Of a stretch of DNA of 64,000 nt, positions 25,021 to 33,033 are shown piece after piece. Made by a program: the position numbers and the translations under genes. The notes under the pieces are model-generated. The model saw nothing but the letters and a program-made list of their open reading frames with translations. It was not told where the DNA came from and searched no databases. Each line of letters opens with the position of its first letter. Within the stretch, counting starts at the first letter, position 1. Origin of the DNA: CAYVQF01 sp964454015 (GTDB lineage Bacteria > Myxococcota_A > Bradymonadia > UBA4248); assembly GCA_964454015.1 (NCBI GenBank), contig CAYVQF010000005.1, forward strand, positions 118,599 through 182,598, read 5' to 3'.

Positions 25021-26049
25021 CTAGGGGGTGCTCCACTGGTAAACTTGGACGTTGCCGACGAGGTCGAAAATGAAGCGCCCATCGCTTTGAGTGAGGATGA
25101 TGGCGTGGGACAGGGGCTCTCCCGCTTCGGGGCGGATGGGCTGGGCTTGGACCGGGACTTTGTCGGCTTGCCAGAAGACCAGGGTCGTCGCCGAGGAGTC
25201 GACCGAGAGGAGCATGGCGTAGCAACCGCGGCGTTCGGTGCGATTGGAGCGAGCGCCGATGGGCCAGATGGCGGCGGCTTCGCCGGGAAGCTGGGTCCAG
25301 AGGCCGTTCTCGGTGAAGAGATCCTTGCGGAGATAGTGGGGCGGATTGGAAGCGGTGGTTTCGCAGTCCAGATCGACGCGATCGCTGAGCATGGCGATGT
25401 GGACGCCGACGGCGCTGTCGGTTTGGTTGAGGAGGATCACGTCGCCCATCATCATGTCAGCTTTTCCCGTCACCGGGTAGTGCGGCGCTGGCAAGGCGGA
25501 GGTGGCGATGCAGGCGGCGGCGCCCAGGCCGATGGCGATGGCGGCCACGGCCCTTTTCCAGAGGTGGCTGAGCTGGTCTGGTGAGCGGCGCGAGAGATGC
25601 CAGGCGAGCCCCAGGATGGGGAGGGCGATGAGGTCCGTGGGGTCGGGCCAAATGGCGAGGTGTAGACCCCAGTGGCCAGCGGCCTGGGTGAGCCCGTTTG
25701 CGAGGGCGGGCGAGAGTTGGAGCGCGGAGAAGAGGGCCGCGACGAGGGCAAAGGCACCGAGTCTGGCGGCGGTGGAGCGCAGTCCCAAGAGGGCGACCAG
25801 TAGCAGGGGGGCAACCAATAGGCCAGCGAAGTCACTCAATTTCCCCGTCAACCAGGTTGGCAGCAGGCCGGCAAACTTGAGGTAATGGTCGTTGAGGGTC
25901 AGCAGGACGAGGGAGAGCCACCACAAGGGGTGCAGCAGGGCACAGTGCGGGTTGAAGGTTCTGGGTGATATCTGGCGTTGGTCCTGAGAGGATGGGTTGC
26001 CGAGTTCCGACCGTGCACAGCGCATTCGACCTCCTGCGTATGGGTGCAA
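25021..26049 (-). CDS. Multipass membrane protein with periplasmic C-terminal domain
   Basis: A 342-aa protein. The first third holds four to five hydrophobic helices (ALLHPLWWLSLVLLTLNDHY, then GKLSDFAGLLVAPLLLVAL and others), and GKLSDFAG is a recurring phrase in uncharacterised membrane proteins of this kind. After a fifth helix (~185-205) the rest (~210-342) is a beta-rich soluble domain. The start could be M1 (26049) or M9; neither has a strong ribosome-binding site. No function can be assigned. Confidence 0.55.
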   Translation of the reverse strand: MHPYAGGRMRCARSELGNPSSQDQRQISPRTFNPHCALLHPLWWLSLVLLTLNDHYLKFAGLLPTWLTGKLSDFAGLLVAPLLLVALLGLRSTAARLGAFALVAALFSALQLSPALANGLTQAAGHWGLHLAIWPDPTDLIALPILGLAWHLSRRSPDQLSHLWKRAVAAIAIGLGAAACIATSALPAPHYPVTGKADMMMGDVILLNQTDSAVGVHIAMLSDRVDLDCETTASNPPHYLRKDLFTENGLWTQLPGEAAAIWPIGARSNRTERRGCYAMLLSVDSSATTLVFWQADKVPVQAQPIRPEAGEPLSHAIILTQSDGRFIFDLVGNVQVYQWSTP

Positions 26050-26204
26050 AAGACAGGGTTGAGGCGCCCAGAGCGCGCCACGCTCTCGAGCCTGGGTTCG
26101 TCGTGCGGGCGAACCGTGACTTTACCATAGCGGTTCGAACGGTTGAGGTCGACCGGGTGGCGCGCGGGGGTTTTGCTGTAACGGCGACGCTCGGTCGGGT
26201 GCTT

Positions 26205-26233
26205 TTGTCTTGGCGATCGAAAAAAGGTATAAG
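26205..26233 (+). promoter_or_regulatory. Promoter of the PEGA-like/Cys-rich lipoprotein pair
   Basis: TTGTCT (26205-26210), 17-nt spacer, TATAAG (26228-26233), followed by an AT-rich start region. The transcript leader is ~70 nt. Confidence 0.55.
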
Positions 26234-26308
26234 TTAAGGGCGGTCGCTGAAGTATCTCTCGTCAGCGCGCGAGAGCGTCCCCATGGGCGACCGGTCAAGG
26301 AGGCCGCT

Positions 26309-27253
26309 GTGTTGAGGCAACGATGGCGCGACGCGTCCAGGGGCGCGAGGTTGATGTGGCGGCTGGCCACCTGGTCGCTGTTCTTGGTGAGCGTCCCTGC
26401 GGGTCCCTTCTCACTTGCTTGGGCGCAGGATGGCGACTGCCGCCAGCTCGTGGCGTCAGAGCAGTCAGAGTATCAGGTCTTTGTGTTGCTGGCAGAAGAC
26501 GCTCTGAATGAGGAGCGATGGCTGGAGGGGGCCGACTATCTGCAGCGGGCCCAGAAGCTGTGCAAGAACGCGCCGCGGACGTCGTTGCTTTTTGCGCAGG
26601 TGGCGATGGAGCTGAGGCGCTGCGACGAGGCCGAAGTGTGGCTGAGCAAGGCTCAGAAGGGGGCGGATGTGGACGCCACAGCCCTTGCTGACCTCAACGG
26701 CCAAATGGAGCAGCGCTGTCGCAGCGCCGTGGTGCGTTTCGAGTGTTACGATAATGTCGAGGTCATGCTGGATGGGCAGGGGCCCCTGCCTTGTCATCAA
26801 GCGATTCCCACGGCCGCGGGGCTGCATACGGTGACGGCGTCGCGCAACGGGAACCTCTATTACATGGCAGAGGTCCTGCTGCGTGGGGGCGCCAACCTCG
26901 TGGTGATCCCCAACGTGGCTGGTTCAGGGGGGGGCGGTGCTTGGGCGCCGTGGGTGTTGGTGGTCTCGGGTGGGCTCATCGCGGCAGGCGGCGCTGGCTT
27001 GCAGGTGTGGGCCTGGATGGATGGCGACGCCATCAACAGTGACAAGACCTTGACTTGGCAGAAGGCGCGAGATCGTCACGATTCGGCCAAAACTTTGAGC
27101 ACGGTGGGCCTCGTTGGTTTGGGGACCGGTTTGGCCATGACCACGGCCGGGGTGTTGTGGCTCGTTCTGCGGCAAGATGTCTCGGCGGAGCAGGCAGGCG
27201 GTTGGTTGATCGGTCCATCGGTCGACGGCGTCTTTGTGCAAGGGAGATTCTAA
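26309..27253 (+). CDS. Signal-peptide protein with PEGA-like domain and two membrane helices
   Basis: A 314-aa protein. The GTG at 26309 has AAGGAGG five bases upstream, a much better signal than any earlier codon. A basic n-region and WSLFLVSVPAGPFSLAWAQD make a signal peptide or anchor. A TPR-like helical stretch (~50-125, ALNEERWLEGADYLQRAQKL) is followed by a PEGA-type beta domain (~135-195, VMLDGQGPLPCHQAIPTAAG) and two transmembrane helices (~205-230, ~262-285). Its TAATG stop/start overlap couples it to the Cys-rich lipoprotein, so the two products probably act together at the envelope. Confidence 0.7.
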   Translation: MLRQRWRDASRGARLMWRLATWSLFLVSVPAGPFSLAWAQDGDCRQLVASEQSEYQVFVLLAEDALNEERWLEGADYLQRAQKLCKNAPRTSLLFAQVAMELRRCDEAEVWLSKAQKGADVDATALADLNGQMEQRCRSAVVRFECYDNVEVMLDGQGPLPCHQAIPTAAGLHTVTASRNGNLYYMAEVLLRGGANLVVIPNVAGSGGGGAWAPWVLVVSGGLIAAGGAGLQVWAWMDGDAINSDKTLTWQKARDRHDSAKTLSTVGLVGLGTGLAMTTAGVLWLVLRQDVSAEQAGGWLIGPSVDGVFVQGRF

Positions 27254-29745
27254 TGGCAACGTTCTTGCGCAATGGTGGTGGCCTCGTGGCGCTCGTCGCG
27301 GCGTTATTTTTGACTTTAATCGGTGTAGGGTGCGTGCCGGCCCTTGAAGAACAGCGTGCATTTTTGTGCAGCGAGGCTGCGCCATGCCCTGCTGGGATGC
27401 GTTGCGGTGCCGAGGGGCGCTGTGTCTTGGAGGAGAGCGACGCCGAGCCCGACCTGGGGGATGTCGACCCTGACGGGAGCGTCGAGGTGGATGCGCCGGA
27501 GCTTACAGAGGTCGACACGGCTGAGCCGTGCGATTGTGAGGCGCATGAGACGTGCTGTGACGGGGCGTGTGTGGATTTGCTGCGCAGTGGGGCGCACTGT
27601 GGTGCCTGTGGCGAAGCTTGTTTGGGGGAGGCTTCTTGTGTGGCAGGGATGTGCCGATGTGCCGTGCCAGAGGGGATGGAAGTGCGGGAGTGCGGTCCGA
27701 CGGAGCGTTGCTGCCGCGGGGTGGGGTGCGTGGATGTGGTGACATCGGCGGCGGCCTGTGGCCGCTGCGGGGTGAAGTGCAATCCAGGCGAGTCCTGCGC
27801 TGGCGGCTTGTGCCGCTGTGGTGCAGGAGAGGGCTGCGGGCCAGGGCTGGCTTGTTGTGATGGGGTGTGCTGTGGCGCTGGCGAGTCTTGCTGTGGTGGG
27901 GTGTGCGAGGCCTCGACGTCGTTGAGTTGTTCCTGCGGCGGGTCGCCATGTCCCGACGGTTGGTTGTGCTGTCCCGGGATAGGCGGTGTGGTGACGTGCG
28001 TGGATCCCGATCTGGATCCGAACCACTGCGGCGGTTGTGGGCGGGCCTGTCCGAACAATGCCCTGTGCGGGCAAGGGCAATGTGAATGCGCGCTGGGCTT
28101 TGCCGATTGTACGGCGACGCCGGGTTGTGAGACGCAGATTGCGCGCGACGCCAAGAACTGCGGTGGCTGTGGTCGGGTGTGCGGGCCAGGGACCCAGTGC
28201 GTGGAGGGTCAATGTATGTGTCCGGTGACGGGGACGGCCTGTGCGCCGGGTGAGGCCTGTTGCCAAGCGGGTTGTGTCGATACGGACGCGGCGGTGGCGC
28301 ACTGTGGCGCGTGTGGCGGTGCGTGTCCGAGCCAGGCACCCCAGGTGGCTGAGGTGAGCTGCGAGGATGGCGCGTGCGTGTTTAGCTGCGCGGAGGGTTA
28401 CGCCAACTGTGATGGGATGCTGGGGACGGGGTGCGAGTCGTTATTGGCGACCGATGATGAGAACTGCGGCCGTTGTGGCCGCTCCTGTGGGGAAGGGCGG
28501 AGTTGTTCCTCTGGGAAATGTGAGTGCTTTGCGGAGCCGTGCGATTGCAGCGCCGACCAAACCTTGTGCGATGAGGCCTGTGTGGATGTGGAGAGCTCGG
28601 CGGAGCACTGCGGTGGCTGTGGCCGCGTTTGTGGTGAAGGACAGACTTGTGAGGCTGGTCACTGTGTATGCCCGGTTGGGCGGGTTTTGTGTCAAGGCCG
28701 CTGTGTCGAAGTGCGAACGGACAGCTCGAACTGCGGGGAATGTGGCCGCGCTTGTCTGCAGGACGGCAATGTCTTTAGCGCCTCCTGTCTTCAAGGTCGT
28801 TGTAGTTACGTTTGTGCGAGTGGTTATGGGGATTGCACGCCCGAGCCCGGTTGTGAGACGCACTTTGCGACGAATGCGGACCACTGCGGGGCTTGCAACC
28901 GCGCGTGCCCGGCGGGCCAGGTCTGTGTCAACGGCGCCTGCCGCTGTCCTGCAGGCTATGCCGGGCCAGAGGGCTGTGATGGCGGTTGTGTCGATGTGCT
29001 GAATAGCGCGCAGGCGTGTGGGAGCTGTGGGGCGGCCTGCCCCGAGGGTTATGGTTGTATCCAAGGCGAGTGCCGCTGTGAGGTCGGTGCGGCGTGGTGT
29101 GATGGGGTGTGTACGGAGACGTTGTCCGACGGGGAGCACTGTGGCGCTTGCTTTGCGAGCTGTGGCACAGAGGTGGGTTGTGCCAACGGCCTGTGTTGGT
29201 GTGACGAGGGCGGGGTGTTGGGAACGGTTGAGAACTGCGGGGTGTGCGGCCAAGGGTGCGCCGAGGGCGCCGTTTGTGCGAGCGCGCGTTGTCAGTGCCC
29301 GGTGGGACAACAGCCCTGCAATGGTGTCTGCGAGGATCTGCGGGCCGCACGGGAGCATTGTGGTGCCTGTGGGAACGACTGTGGCGCTTTCTTGAACGTC
29401 GATCCTGCGACGGTCTCGTGCGTCAATGGCACCTGCGCCTTCACCTGCATCGAACCCTACGGGAACTGTGTGGCGTCCCAGCCTGGTTGCGAGACCCACT
29501 TGTTGACCTCCGTGTCGCACTGCGGTGCTTGTGGCGTGAACTGTTCCGCCCTGACCAGCGTGACCAACGTGAGCTGTTCACAAGGCCAATGTCAGTTTAG
29601 CTGCCTGACGAATTGGGCCGACTGCGATCCCGCGCGGGGTGGTTGTGAGACGAATACTTCCAACAACTCACTGCACTGCGGCGGCTGTAACAGGCCCTGC
29701 GCCAGTGGCTCGGTGTGCCAGTCGGGGAACTGCGTCATTCCTTGA
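27253..29745 (+). CDS. Large Cys-rich ('stigma'-type repeat) lipoprotein
   Basis: An 830-aa protein. The ATG at 27253 overlaps the upstream TAA. A lipoprotein signal (LIGVGCVPA) leads to a long array of Cys-rich repeats of the form C-x-G-x-C-x-[DE]-...-HCGxCGxxC-...-CxxGxCxC, repeated about a dozen times with short spacers, plus GY-x2-C variants (ADCTATPGCETQ). The composition is extremely Cys/Gly-rich, and the repeats resemble the MXAN_6577-like/stigma lipoproteins of Myxococcota. Disulfide-stapled mini-domains would make a surface stalk. No catalytic domain is visible. Confidence 0.85.
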   Translation: MATFLRNGGGLVALVAALFLTLIGVGCVPALEEQRAFLCSEAAPCPAGMRCGAEGRCVLEESDAEPDLGDVDPDGSVEVDAPELTEVDTAEPCDCEAHETCCDGACVDLLRSGAHCGACGEACLGEASCVAGMCRCAVPEGMEVRECGPTERCCRGVGCVDVVTSAAACGRCGVKCNPGESCAGGLCRCGAGEGCGPGLACCDGVCCGAGESCCGGVCEASTSLSCSCGGSPCPDGWLCCPGIGGVVTCVDPDLDPNHCGGCGRACPNNALCGQGQCECALGFADCTATPGCETQIARDAKNCGGCGRVCGPGTQCVEGQCMCPVTGTACAPGEACCQAGCVDTDAAVAHCGACGGACPSQAPQVAEVSCEDGACVFSCAEGYANCDGMLGTGCESLLATDDENCGRCGRSCGEGRSCSSGKCECFAEPCDCSADQTLCDEACVDVESSAEHCGGCGRVCGEGQTCEAGHCVCPVGRVLCQGRCVEVRTDSSNCGECGRACLQDGNVFSASCLQGRCSYVCASGYGDCTPEPGCETHFATNADHCGACNRACPAGQVCVNGACRCPAGYAGPEGCDGGCVDVLNSAQACGSCGAACPEGYGCIQGECRCEVGAAWCDGVCTETLSDGEHCGACFASCGTEVGCANGLCWCDEGGVLGTVENCGVCGQGCAEGAVCASARCQCPVGQQPCNGVCEDLRAAREHCGACGNDCGAFLNVDPATVSCVNGTCAFTCIEPYGNCVASQPGCETHLLTSVSHCGACGVNCSALTSVTNVSCSQGQCQFSCLTNWADCDPARGGCETNTSNNSLHCGGCNRPCASGSVCQSGNCVIP

Positions 29746-29896
29746 GATGGCGGGTGGCGTTGGCATCTTGGGGGTGCGCTGCCGTCTCGAACAGTCCCTG
29801 GCGGCCGTGCGCTGGCCGCGGTGCAGCGCTCTGCGTTGTGCGGGCGTCAATGCTTCGTAGGCGGGTGCATGGTGACGTGCGCTGGCGGCGGGCCCC

Positions 29897-29925
29897 TTTA
29901 CCTGTGGGAGGGGCTGTACCATAAA
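29897..29925 (+). promoter_or_regulatory. Candidate promoter of the tandem HtrA gene
   Basis: TTTACC (29897-29902), 17-nt spacer, CATAAA (29920-29925). Both boxes match 4 of 6 positions. The leader is ~45 nt. Confidence 0.35.
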
Positions 29926-29975
29926 GGGAAACGAGTAGATGCGCCGCGTCTTGCGGGCTGAATCGAGGGGGCGAC

Positions 29976-32810
29976 ATGCGAGCAGTGTGGTTTTTGGCTT
30001 GGTCTTGGTTCGTGGTGCTGACGCTGGGTATGGGCTGTGCCCATGGACCGCGCCCGCAGGATCCCTCCCCAGTAGCGGATGCCCTGCGCTGGGAGCAGAG
30101 CTTGAGCCGAGTGGTCAAGGGCGTGGTGGTGCTGCGGGTGACGGTGCCGCGCGATTTCGACACGGAGATGCAGGGTTCGTACGTCGGGACGGGTTTCATC
30201 GTCGATGCCGAGCGCGGCCTGATTCTGACCAACCGTCACTTGGTGCAGCCAGGCCCCGTGGTCGCTGAGGCGGTCTTTCTCAACCACGAGGAGGTACCCG
30301 TACAGGCGATCTACCGCGACCCAGTGCATGACTTTGGTTTCTTCCGCTATGACCCCGCGGCGGTGCACTTCGCGGAGATCGAAGAGATTCCGCTGGCGCC
30401 TGAGGCGGCGCGGGTCGGCGTGGAGATCCGGGTGGTGGGCAACGACGCAGGGGAGAAGCTGTCGATCTTGAGTGGGACCTTGGCGCGCTTGGATAGAGCC
30501 GCGCCGATTTACGACAGTATCGGCTATAATGATTTCAACACTTTCTATTACCAGGCGGCATCGGGGACCTCCGGCGGTAGCTCTGGTTCGCCCGTGGTCG
30601 ACATCGAAGGGCGGGCCATCGCCTTGAACGCGGGCGGGGCCTTTTTTGCCGACTCATCGTTCTTTTTGCCATTGCACCGAGTGGTGTTGGCCATGCAGGC
30701 CATTCAGGCGGCGCAGCCCGTCAAGCGCGGGACTTTGCAGACCATCTTCCTCTACCGACCCTACGATGAGCTGCGCCGCCTGGGTTTGCCACAGGCGCTG
30801 GAAGCGCGGGCGCGGGCCGCGCTACCTGGTGGGGTGGGCATGCTGGCGGTGGAAGAGGTGGTCCCTGGCGGACCAGGCGACGGCGTGTTGGAGCCGGGAG
30901 ATGTGCTCTTCAGCCTCGATGGAGCGATCAGCGCGTCTTTCGATGCCCTGGCCGATGCCCTGGACAACAACGTGGGTGGTGCGGTGCGCATGGAGATCAT
31001 TCGCGCCGGAGAGGTGATGGCCGTCGAGCTGCAGCCGCGGGATCTCCACGCCATCTCACCGCACGCGTTCATCGAGGTTGGTGGGGCCCTGATACACCCT
31101 CTCTCTTACCAGCAATCCCGCAACTTCTATATGCCTACTGAGGGCCTCTACGTGGCGAGCGCCGGCTATATGCTGCGCAGCGCAGGTGTGCCCTGGGGCG
31201 CATTGCTGCGGGCCATCGATGGCGTCGAGGTTCAGGACATCGACACGCTGTGGTCGGTATTGACGGCGCGCCCCGATCGGGATCGCTTGGCCATTCGCTA
31301 CGTGATGCCTTTCGACCTAGATCAGGAGTACGTGGCCGTGGCTTATCTGGACCGTCTGTGGTACCCCACCCGGCGCTGCCGCATGGAGCCCTATACGGGC
31401 GAGTGGCCTTGCGAAGAGGCGGGTCCGGCTCGGGACCGCTGGTCGCCTGAGCCCGGGGAAGCGGAGATGGACGTCGGCGCTGGCGAGAGCGTGCCCGAGA
31501 AGCTGGCGGCGTCGCTGGTGATGGTCGAGTGCAACGTGCCTTTCCGGGTGGAGGGGGTGCAGGCGGCGCATTACGTGGGCACCGGCCTGGTGGTGGACAC
31601 GACCCGAGGCTTGGTGGTGACCGACCGCGACACGGTGCCCATTCTCCTGGGCGACGTGCAGTTGGTCTTTGGGGGGACCCTGCGCGTGCCCGGCGAGGTG
31701 GTCTACGTGCACCCGACGCACAACTTCACCGTGGTGTCTTATGATCCCGCCCTCATCGGCGCGACTGACGTCAAAGCAGCGCAGCTCTCGCGCCAGCCTC
31801 TGCGGGCGCGAGACAAGCTGTGGCTGGTCGGTCGTGACCGCAGCTTCAACCTGGTCTCCGCCGAGGGGAGCGTTGCGCGGATCGCGCCACTGGTGCAGTC
31901 CATGACGGATCCACCTGCCTTCAGGGACACCAACGTCGATGTCATCGAGTTCGCCAGCGCGCCGGGTACGGTGGGTGGGGCTTTGAGCGACCTCGACGGT
32001 GCCGTGCGCGCCCTCTGGGTCTCATACGGCTACGAAGAGCTCTCGCCGAAGTTCCGCGGTCTGCCTGCAGATGTCGTGTGGCCTGTCGTGGAGGCCCTCA
32101 GGCGCGGTGAGACCCCACAACAGCGCACCCTTGGGGTGGAGTTGAGCACCATCAACTTGGCCGATGCCCGCGACCGCGGCTTGCCGGCAGAGCGCTTGGC
32201 GCTGTTGCAGCGGCGCGACGCCGAGCGACGGCAGGCGCTGGTGATCCGCCGGGTCTACTCGGGTTTTCCGGCGCAGGGCCTGCTGCGCGGTGGCGATGTG
32301 CTGCTGAGCGTCGACGGCGCGGCGGTAGGCTTTTTTAGAGATGTCGAAGCCCTGAGCCAGAAGGAGGTGGTCACGGTCGAGGTGTTGCGGGACGGGGCGG
32401 TCGTTGCCGTCGAGGTCGCGACGGTGGCGTTGGACGGGCGCGGTGTCGACAGAGTGGTCTCTTGGGCTGGGATGCTGCTGCACGAGCCACACTTGGCCAT
32501 CGCCATGCAACGCAGCACGGAATGGAATGGGGTCTATGTCTCCGACGCTGGCTATGGATCGCCGGCCTCGCATTACGGGGTGCCTGCAGCGATACGCATC
32601 ATCTCGGTGGATCATCAGCCGACGCCCGACTTGGATACCTTCTTGCGCCTCGTCGCGGCCTACGAAGACGGACAGGCCGTGCGGCTGGGGACGCGCTCGC
32701 TCGACGGATTGGAACAGGTCATCACTCTGAAGACCGAGTACGGCTATTGGCCCACGTGGGAGCTGCGCTTCTCCGAGGGGGCCTGGCAGCGGCGCATGGT
32801 GTCGCAGTGA
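29976..32810 (+). CDS. Tandem HtrA/DegP-like lipoprotein, Nma111-like architecture
   Basis: A 944-aa protein with a lipoprotein signal (LTLGMGC, Cys ~21). The first protease domain (~45-245) is complete: LTNRHLV (H88), HDFGFF (D119) and GSSGSPV (S203). A PDZ-like pair follows (~250-450, EEVVPGGPGDGVLEPGDVLF; GLYVASAGYM). The second protease-like domain (~510-690) has lost its triad: DRDTV (D552 in place of His), THNFTVV (N583 in place of Asp) and APGTVGGAL (no Ser). Two more PDZ-like regions end the protein (VYSGFPAQGLLRGGDVLLSV; GVYVSDAGYGS). This is the layout of fungal Nma111/Ynm3, and phrases such as the serine loop, HPTHNF and TPDLDTFL also match. It likely cleaves or chaperones envelope proteins. 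Confidence 0.85.
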   Translation: MRAVWFLAWSWFVVLTLGMGCAHGPRPQDPSPVADALRWEQSLSRVVKGVVVLRVTVPRDFDTEMQGSYVGTGFIVDAERGLILTNRHLVQPGPVVAEAVFLNHEEVPVQAIYRDPVHDFGFFRYDPAAVHFAEIEEIPLAPEAARVGVEIRVVGNDAGEKLSILSGTLARLDRAAPIYDSIGYNDFNTFYYQAASGTSGGSSGSPVVDIEGRAIALNAGGAFFADSSFFLPLHRVVLAMQAIQAAQPVKRGTLQTIFLYRPYDELRRLGLPQALEARARAALPGGVGMLAVEEVVPGGPGDGVLEPGDVLFSLDGAISASFDALADALDNNVGGAVRMEIIRAGEVMAVELQPRDLHAISPHAFIEVGGALIHPLSYQQSRNFYMPTEGLYVASAGYMLRSAGVPWGALLRAIDGVEVQDIDTLWSVLTARPDRDRLAIRYVMPFDLDQEYVAVAYLDRLWYPTRRCRMEPYTGEWPCEEAGPARDRWSPEPGEAEMDVGAGESVPEKLAASLVMVECNVPFRVEGVQAAHYVGTGLVVDTTRGLVVTDRDTVPILLGDVQLVFGGTLRVPGEVVYVHPTHNFTVVSYDPALIGATDVKAAQLSRQPLRARDKLWLVGRDRSFNLVSAEGSVARIAPLVQSMTDPPAFRDTNVDVIEFASAPGTVGGALSDLDGAVRALWVSYGYEELSPKFRGLPADVVWPVVEALRRGETPQQRTLGVELSTINLADARDRGLPAERLALLQRRDAERRQALVIRRVYSGFPAQGLLRGGDVLLSVDGAAVGFFRDVEALSQKEVVTVEVLRDGAVVAVEVATVALDGRGVDRVVSWAGMLLHEPHLAIAMQRSTEWNGVYVSDAGYGSPASHYGVPAAIRIISVDHQPTPDLDTFLRLVAAYEDGQAVRLGTRSLDGLEQVITLKTEYGYWPTWELRFSEGAWQRRMVSQ

Positions 32811-32844
32811 GGGGACGCTCACGGTGGCACGAGATATAAAACTC

Positions 32845-32872
32845 TTGACATATGCGAAATGGCTAATAGATT
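32845..32872 (+). promoter_or_regulatory. Promoter of the CoA-disulfide-reductase fusion gene
   Basis: TTGACA (32845-32850), 16-nt spacer, TAGATT (32867-32872), within an AT-rich island (~32831-32872) in an otherwise GC-rich region. The leader is ~155 nt. Confidence 0.5.
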
Positions 32873-33033
32873 GCCGGCCGACTTGCGGTGCTGCATGGGC
32901 TGGCACTATTGGCTCGGCAATTGGCGCGGGAAGACGATGGGCCTATGGGGTAGCTTACCGAGGCGAAGGGATGTCCGAGGTGCAGATAGATGAGAGGGCC
33001 CCGCGAGGCCCGTTCGCGACGTAGGAGGCGGTG

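Noticed and set aside
26125..26140. tRNA T-loop-like sequence (GGTTCGAAC)
   Set aside because: No matching acceptor, anticodon or D-arm structure nearby.
27055..27252. Upstream extension of the Cys-rich lipoprotein gene
   Set aside because: It lies in the preceding gene; the TAATG at 27251-27255 gives a lipoprotein signal at once.
32824..33024. Small open frame (66 codons) before the flavoprotein gene
   Set aside because: It overlaps the promoter and leader and has no homology.
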